64,000 nt of DNA from Verpa conica (Eukaryota > Ascomycota > Pezizomycetes > Pezizales > Morchellaceae): contig JAUFSD010000001.1 of the NCBI GenBank assembly GCA_033030425.1, positions 3,038,001-3,102,000 of the forward strand. Direction: 5' to 3'. Below the pieces are notes generated by a model. The model searched no databases. It was not told the DNA's origin and saw only the letters and a list, made by a program, of their open reading frames with translations. Position numbers and translations under genes: made by a program. Shown here one piece after another: positions 13,319-24,869 of the stretch. Position 1 is the stretch's first letter; every line of letters begins with the position of its first letter.

Positions 13319-16300
13319 ATGCTCGAACGGGTTTCCATTCGCCTGGAGACTTGCGGTCGCCGTCTTCTGCGTGGACAATTGAAAAAAAGGATGCTTCATT
13401 CGGCGTTCTGGGTTCACGGAGCCGGTGAACTGGACATTAGTTCAGCAAGTTTGTTTGGGTTCGGTGGTAGTGGTGGTGGTGGTGGTGGTTGGAAAGGGCT
13501 GGATGGCTATGAAGAAGAGAACGCTGAAGGACCACGGGAGAAGGATTGTTTGAAGAGCCGGAGTTCTGTGAAGGATATCGTCCGGTTGGAGTTTCTATAC
13601 CCAACAAAAACGCTCGCATTTTTACGATACATTTCAATGCCCCCGCGGAGAGACGATAACGAAATTTCACCCCCCGGAATAGCTTTTTCTCATGGGTCCA
13701 AAAGGTTATATACAACTGTCAGGAAGGAGCCGGAACCAGAGATTAGATTCCCGGATGCCGAAGTCGTAGAGCCGGATGAGCGGTATATAAACCTTCAGCA
13801 CTTGAGGGCATCCGGGGATCACGGTCTCTACGATGCAGCGTGGTATCATTATCTAAAAGTGAAAGATGCGGGAAACATTTCATCCCGGAAGGAGCGGCGA
13901 TACTGGCTGCACTCTTATTTTGAACATTCGGATCGGCCGATCGAGAAACAAAGGATTGTGACCCTTTTTCAGCAGATAGCACCTGAAGAAAGGTCACCCG
14001 ACGAATACCGAATGATTGTCTATGCTCTGCTCGATCTCGGCATGGTTGAAGCAGCCTTTTCGATTCTGAAGACCAGTGTTTCGAAGGGCTATAGCTCGAA
14101 ACTTGCAGGTTTTGAGAGGTTCATTGCTCATTGTATCGACCACCATTGGAATATGGCGGTGAAGGCATGGGAATTGCTAGAAGGATGTCCAAAGGACCAT
14201 CCCAGTGAACTCGACACCGCTATTCTCGCTAGTATGCTGCCTGATTTCAAGGAAAAGTTTATGAAATTGGCAGAGAGAGTACAAAAAGCGGGCTCAGAAC
14301 AGCGTTTTGTCCGGGAGTTGTTGAGAGGGGGCCTAATGATGTTGACACGCCCTGGACTCCCTCAAGAGGAGTCTTTGGAATATAAACCTATCTGGGACCT
14401 TATGCGATCACTATACATGGAGAGGAGAGCCGAAGACTACGAATCCATCCTATTTCACCTCTATCGTCACCATAATTTCACTCAAGCCACAGATATATAT
14501 CTTGAATACCGAGAATTTGCGGGTGTCAAGCCAAACGATAGTGTACTCAATGCTGCCCTCCGCGCTTTCAGGGAACAGCTAGACTGGCGGGGTATGCAGT
14601 TGGTTTTCGATGATTGGTTTTATTTCGGGTCTCAGCCAGATCAACAAGCCTACTTCATCCTCATGAGAGAGATGGCACGACAGGGTGAGTCACGTATAGT
14701 GAAAGAACTGGCAGATCAGTATTACGAGCGGTTTCAGACTGATACCATATCACCACTCAACCATCGGATGCAAGCACATACTGTGCGTGGAGAGCTGGAA
14801 GAAGTGCTTGGAGTCTTCAACCTGATCAAGCAAAAGGGATTTACGCCTGATACCGTATCCTACAACATCCTCATCAACGCTTACGCAAAGGCGGGTGATG
14901 TTGATGGTGCCTTACAGCGGGTCCAAGCGATGATTGCAGCAAACTTGAACCCTGACGCATACACCTACACAACGCTGATCACCATGGCTTCAGATCGTGG
15001 GGACCTTGAAAACACCGAGAGGATGTTTAAAGAGGCGGTAGAGTCTGGGTTTGAGCCTAACAATATGATGTACGCAGCCATAATTGCTGCGCATGTTGCG
15101 TCGGATGACCTTGAGACAGCAGAGTCAATCCTAGAAAGGGTAGAAGATGCTAGGATTCATAGACCGAATTCTGCACCAACAACGCAGTTGTGGAATAACT
15201 TGCTTACGGGCTATGCTTGGAAATTGCAAACTGGTAAGATAAATGAGGCATATCACCGGATGCGGCATCTGAAAGTGCCTTTCGACGAGTACACTTATGG
15301 AATTCTCATGCACTCGCTGTGCCTTATTGATAAAGTAGAGGCCGCGGAAAACATCCTTCAAGCTTTGAAAGCAGAAGGGTTCCAGCCGACCGAGATTCAT
15401 TACTCCATTATCATGGTCGGATATATGAAGAGAAGGGATCTGGGGAAGGTATGGGATACATTTCGGGAAATGGGAAAACAGAATATTGTACCGCATTCTA
15501 CTTCATTAGCAGTCCTTATCCAGGCATCGGCTTTCTTAGAACACGCTAAATGGAAATTGCGGGGTGGAACACTTTTCTTAGAGTCTTCGGAGGAGATATT
15601 AGCCGAAGTAACCAACAAGGTCGACGTACTCGACTTGCTTTCAATGGACTCCGTTAAAGCCGCTACTCCGCCTTGGCTTTTTACCCCATTGGTCTCGATT
15701 TACGGTAAATCAGGTTACTACCGCAATGCCAAGAATACATTCGAGTCTTTCCTCAACCTATCCCAAGCACAGAAGCCTGGTGGAACCAAGCCGTCTCTCA
15801 AGACCTATATAGCGTTGATGAGCGCACATATGAGAGCAGGGAATACCGATGGTGTACGCTCGACATGGGAGACCTGTAAAAGAATCGCAGGAAAACTAGC
15901 CGCCCCCGTGTACGATAGTACTGAACAGCATACTGTTCTCTGGTCTCAACGCCACAGCCTCTGTGTTCCATTCAGTATTTTCATCAAATCAATGTCTAAA
16001 GCCAACGACCTCACCTCTATAGATCTGGAACTGCACTCTCTTTTGAGGAATGGGTATGAGTTTGACAACAACATCTGGAACGACTATGTTCAAGCATTCA
16101 CTATAGGCGGAGATCTTTCGCGGGCTTTCACGGTCTGTGAGAAAAAACTGATGCCGGGATGGCCTGCACGAAAAGAGTACTACTATACCCAAGATTCAGA
16201 GCTCAAGGGACAGTTCCCGACGTTCTATCCTTTCATTCGGACGCTCGAGACAATAACAGTCGAGATACGGCAGGTTGAGGCCGCCATGAGAGAGGGAAAC

Positions 16301-16483
16301 AGGGTTGCAGCTGGGGTATTGATGGAGTACGAGAGACTCTATCCAAGGACATACGAAGCTTGCGAGAACTTGATTGATAAGGAGGAGAGAATCGCAAAGG
16401 AGATTGCTTACAGGGTGGGACAGAACGTACTAAGGGATGGGAAACTCGTTCCCTGGGGTCATGTAAAGAGGGATCCGGAGTAG
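13319..16483 (+). CDS. Large pentatricopeptide repeat (PPR) protein, probably mitochondrial
   Basis: A single uninterrupted frame of 1054 residues. The N-terminus (MLERVSIRLETCGRRLLRGQ) is rich in Arg and poor in acidic residues, as expected for a mitochondrial presequence, and a second region around residue 130 (RLYTTVRKEPEP) could mark processing. A poly-Gly run lies at residues 50-55. From about residue 400 there are consecutive PPR motifs, best seen in GFTPDTVSYNILINAYAKAG, then LNPDAYTYTTLITMASDRGD, and later QPTEIHYSIIMVGYMKRRD. Fungal proteins of this type bind organellar transcripts and control their stability or translation. The specific RNA target cannot be read from the sequence. 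The upstream frame is closed just before 13319; a downstream Met near residue 107 is a possible alternative start. Confidence 0.9.
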   Translation: MLERVSIRLETCGRRLLRGQLKKRMLHSAFWVHGAGELDISSASLFGFGGSGGGGGGWKGLDGYEEENAEGPREKDCLKSRSSVKDIVRLEFLYPTKTLAFLRYISMPPRRDDNEISPPGIAFSHGSKRLYTTVRKEPEPEIRFPDAEVVEPDERYINLQHLRASGDHGLYDAAWYHYLKVKDAGNISSRKERRYWLHSYFEHSDRPIEKQRIVTLFQQIAPEERSPDEYRMIVYALLDLGMVEAAFSILKTSVSKGYSSKLAGFERFIAHCIDHHWNMAVKAWELLEGCPKDHPSELDTAILASMLPDFKEKFMKLAERVQKAGSEQRFVRELLRGGLMMLTRPGLPQEESLEYKPIWDLMRSLYMERRAEDYESILFHLYRHHNFTQATDIYLEYREFAGVKPNDSVLNAALRAFREQLDWRGMQLVFDDWFYFGSQPDQQAYFILMREMARQGESRIVKELADQYYERFQTDTISPLNHRMQAHTVRGELEEVLGVFNLIKQKGFTPDTVSYNILINAYAKAGDVDGALQRVQAMIAANLNPDAYTYTTLITMASDRGDLENTERMFKEAVESGFEPNNMMYAAIIAAHVASDDLETAESILERVEDARIHRPNSAPTTQLWNNLLTGYAWKLQTGKINEAYHRMRHLKVPFDEYTYGILMHSLCLIDKVEAAENILQALKAEGFQPTEIHYSIIMVGYMKRRDLGKVWDTFREMGKQNIVPHSTSLAVLIQASAFLEHAKWKLRGGTLFLESSEEILAEVTNKVDVLDLLSMDSVKAATPPWLFTPLVSIYGKSGYYRNAKNTFESFLNLSQAQKPGGTKPSLKTYIALMSAHMRAGNTDGVRSTWETCKRIAGKLAAPVYDSTEQHTVLWSQRHSLCVPFSIFIKSMSKANDLTSIDLELHSLLRNGYEFDNNIWNDYVQAFTIGGDLSRAFTVCEKKLMPGWPARKEYYYTQDSELKGQFPTFYPFIRTLETITVEIRQVEAAMREGNRVAAGVLMEYERLYPRTYEACENLIDKEERIAKEIAYRVGQNVLRDGKLVPWGHVKRDPE

Positions 16484-18065
16484 TGAATGTATTATGGGGT
16501 TTTTTTTTCTCTCTTTCTTTCTCTGGCTTTTTATGAATCTCACCTAAAACACTTTGTGTATATCTTTTTACTCCCCTCCCCCTCCCCCCAATTCTCTTCT
16601 TGCTGTAAATTCAAACCTTTTCTTTTTTTATATATCACTGGTGAGTATGGTTAGATCATCTATTGTTACTTTAAATGGCGTGGATTAAAACTATATCTGG
16701 GAACAAGAGGGGGATATGATAGTATATATTGTTTGAATATTGCTGGTGTTATTGTTTTTTCTGTTTTATTGTTGTAGCGTACGCAGGGCTGATAAAGCAC
16801 TGAGGGGTGAGGAGTTTTTTTAAAATAAAAAAAACTTTATATATTTTCTTTCTTGAGAAATTATAAATAGTAAATTTAAAGTGAGAAGAAATAAGCCTTT
16901 AGTCTGGTTTTATAATACCTGAGTCTAAGACTTACATGTAGTTATGTATTTAAGTAGGTTGTATATTATAACTTATAAGCTTTCTGGTGTCGCCCGAATC
17001 GGTCTAAGATAGACACTATTATGTGCCCTCTGGGGAAAGTTCTGTAGCTAGATCTGTGGGTGCATTTCTTGCCTTGCTATTCCTAGGCTGTTAATTTCGC
17101 TGTCAGGGGGCTTTTTAGAGGTGCTGTTGTGAATCCGATGACGCCCTTGATTGAGCAAGAATCGTCATCAGACCCTTTACCTACGTCAACACTATGGCAC
17201 ACGCTAGCATATAAGCCCAAGTGTTATCAGCCACATTGACACCTATCCTTAGAGAAGGATATAGAGCAACATACATAGACTATCCCTCTATAGACCCATG
17301 AACATACATGATTATCCCCTTTTAGATTCAATCTCATCGGTATAGTCTTCTTTGATAAAGGAGAGCATATCAGTAGCCCACAGCACTCACTTCAAGGGCA
17401 AAACAAAGTTTTCTTCTGCTTTTTGATATTGGCTCCAGACACGATTCCCCGTAATGCCTTCTGAACGCTCGGAACTTCGAGATACCTCTCTGTGGAGAAG
17501 TCATTCTCTTACGCTATCCAATCAGTACCATACATATCCCACCATTCATACCCCTTCTACAGTGCTTTAGAACTCAACTAGAGCCCCCCCAAAGGCTGTA
17601 TATATCAATTTCGCTATAATTGGGCCCCCGATATACACGGTCCTCCCCCCGTCCTTTGCTCAAAATCAAGAACCGCCTTGCCCTATGAAGCAGTCCCCCG
17701 TAGAATTTGGGGGGCCGAGTCCCCTATGACAAATACTGGTGGTGGAATAATACCGGGGAATAACGCAGTCTGTAGTTAGGGCAGTACGGGATGAGGAGAA
17801 AACGCGGAGTAGTGGGCGGGTATTTCCATTTTACTTTATATTTTATTGTTATTTTCCTTTCACTTTAAAAGTGATTAGTCCAAGTACCTTAGCCTCAGGG
17901 CTCCGTGTACTTATGGTTAATTCATTCATTCAGCACGGGATGAATAACTACTCAGCCGAGTGACATCTAATGTTTCTAAAGTGAAGGCTAAACTAGATTA
18001 GGGCGGTTGGTGGATCCCCTCAAGACGTAGGCTATGCAGGCAGCCGGCAAGTTGTTTTCAACCCA
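16484..18065. other. Intergenic region 3' of the PPR gene, with a dispersed repeat copy
   Basis: Begins with T-rich and CT-rich 3' sequence (16498-16630), a likely transcript end for the PPR gene. No open frame of interest. It contains one copy of a repeat (17527-17736) whose partner lies at about 62887-63098, and one GCCGAGTGA motif at 17954-17962 that recurs elsewhere in the window. Confidence 0.5.
17527..17736 (+). repeat. Dispersed repeat, copy A (partner near 62.9-63.1 kb)
   Basis: This stretch aligns by eye along its length with 62887-63098 in the same orientation. Shared blocks include CATTCATAC, CTACAGTGCTTT.GAACTCAA, TATAT.GATTT/TATATCAATTTC, ATATACACGG, CCGAGTCCCC.ATGAC and AATACT. 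The copies differ by many substitutions and small indels, so the insertions are old. No terminal inverted repeats were identified. Probably a decayed transposable element fragment. Confidence 0.7.
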
Positions 18066-18166
18066 GTCGGTGTAGTATAGTGGTTAGTACTTCTCGTTGT
18101 GGTTAGGCTCGCAAGCTCATTATCATCTGTTCCGAGAGGACCCATGTTCGATTCATGGCACCGACA
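18066..18166 (+). tRNA. tRNA-His (GTG) with a 29-nt intron
   Basis: A full cloverleaf can be drawn. The 7-bp acceptor stem pairs GTCGGTG (18066-18072) with CACCGAC (18159-18165), followed by A at 18166. The D arm carries box A-like TAGTATAGTGGTTAGTAC. The anticodon stem TCTCG (18092-18096) pairs with CGAGA (18133-18137), with loop TTGTGG plus C. The anticodon GTG is at 18099-18101. The T arm is CCATG-TTCGATT-CATGG. The loop is interrupted after the purine 3' of the anticodon by a 29-nt intron (18103-18131), the canonical position for nuclear tRNA introns. TTTT at 18171-18174 can serve as the Pol III terminator. Confidence 0.93.
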
Positions 18167-20488
18167 ATCCTTTTGCTATAACGAAAACCTGATGCCGAAA
18201 TAAAAGGGTAGTGTGGGGATTTGAGGCCTCTAGTCTTTACGTGACTGCTTCTGAGATCATACCAAGCCGAGTGATATATTATGATTATATAGTCGAAATC
18301 TTTGTGTGGAGTTACCCTTCATCAAGTGGTAGTTCGTATTTGTAACTATGACTCTACGATAAAAATCGCCCCCGAGAAAGGTGGAAAGGGAAGGGAAAAG
18401 CACAATGAGTCACAAATACATGGAAAGGGCACAAATCTAGCAGGGAAATAATGTATTTAAAGCTTCTAGATTCTGCATCACCACCCTAAGAATAATTAAA
18501 TCTTCAAACAAGGCCCCGAAAGTGCGCGTAACCCTAATTATATTTATTACTATTTCCTTCGTACTCATCACCGAGGCTCATACCACTGACGTTGAGTGGG
18601 ATTCCAAGTAGCAGTTATAGCCTTTTGACCCATTGAAGTTCACCTATGCGGGAAATATAAGGAACCGGAATCCAAGGTTTACGCTTTGAATTAGGCTATG
18701 AGAGGATCATATCGGCAAACGTTTACCCTCAATATTTCGCATAGACAAGGCCAGTATACATGCATGTGACTCATAGTTCCAGGTACATGGTATTGTTTTT
18801 GGTACTAATTATGGAATTCTTGGCGAAAGCTAAGTGACTATATGATATACTACCCTACAGCGGGTGAATCCCGATATAGACGTTTTGGCCATAGGATGTT
18901 TAGGAAATTCAATGTCTAGCTTGTGAGGAAGACGCATTTTCAAGCACTAGAAATAGGGTCACTACACTCTCTGATACCGGGATAGGCGGGTACAAGTTTC
19001 TATAGAGCATAATACGTATTAGCATGGCGATTGTGGTGGAAAAGGTAACATGAGACATTCACGGATGAAAAAGCAGCTATCTTCAAGTATCAGTAACTTT
19101 TGTCATACCTAAGTATATCTCAGTATAACTCCGCCTTAGCACTTTCTACATACTAAAATAGGCGTTTTTAAGTTCTTATAGCCTTACAGCCGCAGCTAGT
19201 AGCTGTTGAAATTCAGAAAAATATGGAGCTTCTCATTACCTATATAAGTCCCATGTCGTTGGGAATTTCAATATTCTATAGTTTTGTGAAGTTATAATGA
19301 CTTGGACGCTAAATGTGAAATTGGTCTATTATTGTACCATATTTATGAAGCGAGGTCTCGTTGATATGAGTTAATGACACATCGAATGTGGTGGGGTCAT
19401 CGCTCTTATCGGGGTTGATAATTCCAGTTCCTTCTTGGTAGAAGTTCGACCCTGCCCCAATATAACGGTAGGTCGTGGGGTGCGTGGATCAGGGAATTTT
19501 GAACGCCACCGCAGGTCGGGTAGTAATGAATAATACATTACTAATAAATGGTATAATAGAGCTCGTATGGTTGAAATGTAGAATAGGCCCAGACGTTATG
19601 AAGGCCATATACAGACCAGAATTTGCGCTCTTGAGCGATAGAGTGCGTCTGAGACCCTTGATAGTCAGAAGGGGAGAAGCTTTGGAGTTCATATCAGCAC
19701 GCTTGAGAGATATGTATTAGAGTAAGGTAACTAGTTTTGAAGCTCAGACATACCGAGGTTGATGTCCCTTGAATGATTGAGTGGGGCTAAGACCCTTCAT
19801 AGTCAGAGGGAAGCTTTAGAGTCCATGACGGAATTTACATGGTTGACAGAGTATTGCTGTTGCTTTATATAGAGGACGAGAGTTGATTGCTTGCTTGGTA
19901 GGTGACTTGGGATAGCGAGTCCCGTATATATGCCCTTGATTGATACTCGTGGCCTCTCTCACATTTTGCCGAGTGATAGCTTGTGAGTTTTGTAATAGCG
20001 AGACTATACCCGATCAAGGTATACCGACATAGTGGCAGCGCACTTGACCCTTCGCAAAAGACAACGAAATGTGGCCACTAAACTCTTTTAGTCACATTAT
20101 GCGCCACTTTACTAAAGTACTATAGTACATGTAAATAATAGGCTTTATATCCAGTAATATTCCCTACATACCTAGGTAGGGGCTGCAAATTTAAGGGTAG
20201 CTTTGTGGATTACAATCGTCTGTTCTGAGTCACTAATATAGGCCTTATACTAGCGGCAACAGTATCACATAACTATGGCCATTTCCTGCGAATTCTACAG
20301 CTTTACCACATAGGGATGAGATAATAATTCTTTTAGTCGAATCCCGGCAAGACCTCTGAGTTCCAAATAAAACGGCACCAACCACAAATATCCAATCATT
20401 ACCCTCAATACAAGATCCAACCCCTACAAAGCGAGTAGGGAGAGGGGAAAAACACCAATAAACGCCTCCATTCCATTTCACTTTCCAT
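18167..20488. other. Intergenic region with degenerate duplicated segment
   Basis: About 2.3 kb of AT-rich spacer between tRNA-His and SAC1. It contains CCGAGTGATA motifs near 18267 and 19969, a TATAGAGCAT block near 19000, and two similar 60-base segments (about 19629-19696 and 19768-19827). The 80-codon frame at 19475-19720 covers the first of these segments and has no recognisable protein features, so I do not call it a gene. Confidence 0.5.
19629..19827 (+). repeat. Imperfect direct repeat of about 60 bases
   Basis: Two copies, 19629-19696 and 19768-19827, share GATAGAGTG/GATTGAGTG, AGACCCTT.ATAGTCAGA and GGGAAGCTTTAGAGT-type blocks in the same order and orientation. They have diverged by substitutions and one small deletion. 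Likely the remains of a local duplication or a repeated element. Confidence 0.65.
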
Positions 20489-22693
20489 CTACTCGATTCT
20501 TTTCTTACCCTCTTCCAACCTCTCAATCCTAAAGACACTCCCCTTCGCACTATGTCCTTTTCTGCCACTCCCACCCGTACTGACCCATCTCCCTAGGATA
20601 AAATCTCCCGAAACACCCTTCATAGCACCCTGAACTGCATCCACGCTGAACTGCGGCGGGTTTAGTACCGGCCAGTTAACATAGAGCACCCCAAATCTCA
20701 TCAGGAACGTCGCAGCCCACACTCCGATAGCGAGCCAGAAAAGCGCAAATACCCTCATACCACCTATAGCTGCCGCATCTCTGGGTAGGAGAAATGCAGC
20801 AAGTAGTAGGAATATCGACGCGGCAAAGATATATGGGATTGCCTGGATCAGAATAGGTCGCCGGTCGACGAAAAGGGGTGGGGAGGAGTTGGTGGAGGAT
20901 GGCAGGTACACGCCCAGGAATATGTCGTAGGCATCTTGCCTAGGTCCGTCCGCAAAGTTGTTGCGGAGGTATCTAGTGAGTGAGTTTGAGCCGTCCGCGA
21001 GAGCGCCAGCTTTTGTACGGACACCGGTACGTGTATAATCGGTTTTGAGAGCGCCGGTGCCTGAGTAGGCGCGGGATACAACGTCTGCATTGTCGGCCCA
21101 GGCGTTTCGGAACATTACTTCAAAGTTTTCATAGTTTGCTGTGTTTCCCCCCGGTGGAATTACTCCGGCGTCGGCCATTTGTTGGTTTAGGACTGTACGG
21201 GCAATGACACTTTGGACAACGTTGGTGCGATCAAGACAGTCCATGCAGTTTGTTCTAACTACTCCGGTTTGCCAGCTCTTAACGCTGGCCATTTGTCCTG
21301 TCCCTATGGAGTGGAAGTAGCGGTGTTCACCTAGTGGTAGCTTGTCAAGTAGTATCTGTGCACGGTCCCAGCGCATACCGCGGCATTCATGGTGAAAGTC
21401 AAAGTATACATAGTTTAGTCTGTCCAGTCTTCTATTACCCTGGCTTTTTGAAGGCGCAATCTCACGGAACCGCTCCTCGGTGAGGACTGAAGATTCCTGG
21501 TGTTCATAAGGTGAAGCTATGAGACCCTTTACAGCTTCCTCGAAAGCGGCTTTAATGTGGGATTCACGCCCTGTTTGGTTAATGAGGTTGACGAGGTATG
21601 TCTCTCCATACAATCTTATATGGTCCTCGAGATGTTTCCGGGCCGCGGATAAGGCAAGGTCTACGCCTTTAATTTGCAGTGTGGGTATGAACTTGAGCGT
21701 GTTTAGCTCTGCCCAATACACTGGAATTGAACCACGGGTTTGCACGTGTGAATACACCTGGACTTGTTCGCTATCCAGACTGCTCTTAGTATTGGTTGAA
21801 GAGAGAGTTTGGGACGAAAACCCAAGGTCCCCGAGCCCTCCGGAGGTGTCGCCAAGAATGATGACCTGCTCGGTTTCGTTGAAGTTTGCGACATTGCCGA
21901 CGGGGTCTAGGCCTCGTGTGAAATAGCGAGTTCCGGCACGGTGACGGGAGCGCCGGGTGATGAGGACGAATGTGCAGGGTGTGCTAGAGAGGGAAGTGGT
22001 GGCTATAGTGAGGAAGCCGAAGAAGGTGGGAAGGATGTAAGGGTCAACCTAGAGAAGTCAGCCACTACAGGTTTTAAAGAGAGAAATGAGAGGGCTTGTC
22101 TTACAGCAGGATTGGAGCTTCGGAGGTCGATGAGGTCAGACGCAATGTACCGGTTCCAAAAGAATCTGTCGTCAGCACGCTGCCAGAGCGGAAGCGACAA
22201 ATCTGCAGCAGACTGGCGCTGGAAGCTATTTGTAAGGTCAAAGGTGTACGAAAAGTACATAGGACCAGTACGCAAATGCGTGCGGAGCAGCGCAAGGTAT
22301 GTGTCTTCATCTGGATCGTGGAGCTGGCGCTCCCGCATGGGGAGGAACTCGGTCGCTTGTACTTTGTAGACCGAGTGTCCACGTATTCGTCCCACGAGCT
22401 GGGCTTTTGTTATGATGATTATGTATTTGTCTACAACTCTTCTGTAAGCTTTATGAAGCTCCGGGAAGCTAGGAGATGGAAGACATACCCAGACGGAGCT
22501 TAATGACTCCTAGGATTCCCGCAATGCTGGTGACACGTTTCCCACCCAGTGCTGGGGAATCGGTCAGTCTGATATCGCCCGAGGGACGGGAAACCACCAG
22601 CGCAGGGGCATCTGGAGTAGACGGGGAACGGAAGGTATAGTGGGATGCAGAAGCTGTGATATTGATATCACGGAACGGGTTGAGGGACGTCAT
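20489..22693 (-). CDS. SAC1: SAC1-type phosphoinositide 4-phosphatase
   Basis: Three exons, 22693-22489, 22430-22105 and 22048-20489, give 696 residues; both introns are about 56-58 nt and every junction keeps frame. The N-terminal SAC region reads IKLRL|DKYIIIITKAQLVGRIRGHS, and the second junction gives SSNPA|VDPYILPTFFGFLTIA, then ITRRSRHRAGTRYFTRG and GNVANFNETEQ, all family landmarks. The catalytic P-loop RTNCMDCLDRTN carries the CX5R nucleophile and arginine. Two C-terminal hydrophobic segments (IPYIFAASIFLLLAAFLL and FALFWLAIGVWAATFLMRFG) match the ER/Golgi membrane anchor. Known Sac1 proteins dephosphorylate PI4P at the ER and its contact sites. An upstream in-frame ATG at 22711 would add six residues. 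Confidence 0.95.
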
Positions 22694-23339
22694 GGTGTTG
22701 GTATTGTGCATGTAATAGTTAAGGAGTGAAACAGGAACTGGATACCCTATATACGCGCATAGAGCTCTCGCCGCGCAGGGGAGTGATGTTATATTTAAAA
22801 CCCCGGAATGGGTGGGGAAGTCTGCGGCTCAGATTATTTGTGTGGGGTTAGGATTGTTTGTTGCATGAAGTCGTCAGCACGTCCGTAGATGGAATGGTAT
22901 GGGTTTCTAGTATATCACCATACTTGTTGGGGTATTTATATTACAAGGGGGCCTTTATGTCTCCTATTAGAACTGCAATAGACATGCAGATGATAAAAGA
23001 GGGAATAGAGGTGAGGTGAGGTATTGGCAGTCCTCCAAATGACAGCTATCCCATATGTGGCGTTATCCAGGTTACACGCGGGGTGAGGCTCTCCACCGGG
23101 TCCCAGCGAGCGCCAATGAGATCGAACGACCACTCTCACTGATGGCCCAACTGATTAAAGGGTCAGGTACGCGATATTTATTTAGCCATTGACGCGATCT
23201 ACAAAGATCTAGCGAGTGGGCCCTATTAACTGAACCCCCCGCATGAATTATGACGGCTTCACAAGGCGGTCTATATAAGCTGGAAACCATATTCACCGAG
23301 TGTACTACAGTTCACACAGTCCGCATAGGAGGCGTAAAA
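22694..23339. other. SAC1 upstream region
   Basis: Spacer upstream of SAC1. On the minus strand a TATATAG lies at about 22747-22754 and an A/T block at 22789-22800, both reasonable core promoter candidates 55-105 bases from the start codon. No gene is supported in the remainder; the small minus-strand frames here have no recognisable motif. Confidence 0.4.
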
Positions 23340-24351
23340 GGGACATCGGTGTTGGAGGGTTTAGGGTCGTCTAGCTTAAGGCAGAAGACAGTAGCCAGTT
23401 AAGGGCTGTGAAGAGAATACCCCAGGATGTTAAGAGTGTCTACTGGTCGCGGAAACTTGGTACAAGTGAGAAATATAAGTCTTCCCAGGTCGGGGGCATT
23501 AACACTGGTATATCGATTTAACGATGGACGGCCAGTATAAAACCCTATTTGTGTAATTCCTTGGTTGGTATGAAGATGAGAACAAAGGTTATGTATTCTT
23601 CGCTATGGAATACATCGACCATGGGGACTTGAGCCAATATCTCGATTCCCGCGGGGCAGAAGTAAAGTCCCAGGCAAAAGAGATCGTAACGCAACTCCTC
23701 AAAGGGGTTGAAGTCCTACACCAGCAAACATGTTATTACGACATAAAACCAAAGTTTTGACCCCACTTGAGATACAAAACACAGATAGCCCGAGACTAAT
23801 AATTATACTAGAACATCCCCGTTGCTTCCACCTCACCAATCCAAATCAAGATTGCTGACTTTGAATTATCAAAAGACCACAGCAAAGAGTCTTTGCAGTC
23901 AGATTGTGGGACTTCATCCTATATTGGCCCTGAGCTGCGGAGATTTGTACCAAAGCCCAACAAAGACTCATACACAAATCTTGTGGATATATGGTCTACA
24001 GGTATCGTAATGCATGAAATCCTGACTATGGAAGTACCATTCCTTTGACAGAATATTATCAACTCAGACTCAGACTCAGAATCAAGACTAGTACCGCCCG
24101 AGGTCGATATGAGTCTTCTTTCTGACTATTGCCGTGGCAAACAACCCTTTCCGACTGAGACCTTAAAAATTTCTGGCGTGGACGGCAAACAAATAAAGTT
24201 TATTAAAGTATTGTTGGTCGCTGACCGGCCATCTCGAATATCTCCAGCGGAAGCCCTTACGAGCCCATGGCTTTCAGGTCTAGACCAAGGTCAAAGACTA
24301 TATCCTCTAGAGAAGACAAGGCCTCTTACTCGTATTCGAATATTAGAGTAG
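23340..24351 (+). pseudogene. Decayed Ser/Thr protein kinase
   Basis: Kinase landmarks occur in order but in broken frames. The N-lobe remnant AVKRIPQDVKSVYWSRK (about 23410-23460) follows a frameshift and a stop. From 23566 the frame reads WYEDENKGYVFFAMEYIDHG then DLSQYLDS, VLHQQTCYYDIKPK, and across a possible intron NIPVAS, IKIADFELSK, CGTSSYIGPELR and NLVDIWSTGIVMHEILT. The catalytic HRD is YYD, DFG is DFE and APE is GPE, so the active site is lost. An in-frame TGA follows EVPFL (24047-24049), after which LLVADRPSRISPAEALTSPWL resembles subdomain XI. This is a kinase relic. A related N-lobe fragment lies at 47.7 kb. Confidence 0.85.
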
Positions 24352-24869
24352 GAGGGTTGGTCTAGGAACGTGTATATGAAGGGGCAGTAGAAGCAGGAGA
24401 TGGATCTCGCCTAAGTAAGCAATCTAGGCAGTCTCACCTCAATTTTTAGGGCTCCTTAAGTTCAAGGGTTCAGGCAAGGCATTCATATGAGAGTTTGTTA
24501 AAGAATATATCTCTATATATCTCTTCACTCGAAAACCCACCGAGTGATAGTACATGCATGAAATAATGACTACCTGAGGCAGAACCCTTAAAGTCCCTAA
24601 TGACATAATCAGAGATGCATTTCTCATAAAAGCCAACAGATTTCACGCTAATAAATAAGAAAAGATAATAACAATAAAGATCTACTCCTGGATGAGGGAG
24701 AGATGTGTATCCTCCGTGTGGCGTTACCGATAACTATGTGGCGCATTAAGAACACATGTGGCACATTCAATATAGGGAAATCTTGGCTGCTTTCCCGAGC
24801 TTCCTCAACCCCCGAGTCTGCTCACACCCACCACCACCACACCTCCCTCAATTCTACTCCTACCTAAAC
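24352..24869. other. PRP16 upstream region
   Basis: Spacer of about 500 bases. It contains one CCGAGTGATAG motif (about 24540) and a segment at 24690-24765 (GATGTGTATCCTC, then TGTGGCGCATT and CATGTGGCACATT) that resembles parts of the repeats at about 29.8 and 54.4 kb. A CACCACCACCAC-type tract and CCTAAAC precede the start codon at 24870. Confidence 0.4.

Noticed and set aside
19475..19720. 80-codon frame overlapped by the direct repeat
   Set aside because: No domain features; the second repeat copy is not open in the same way.
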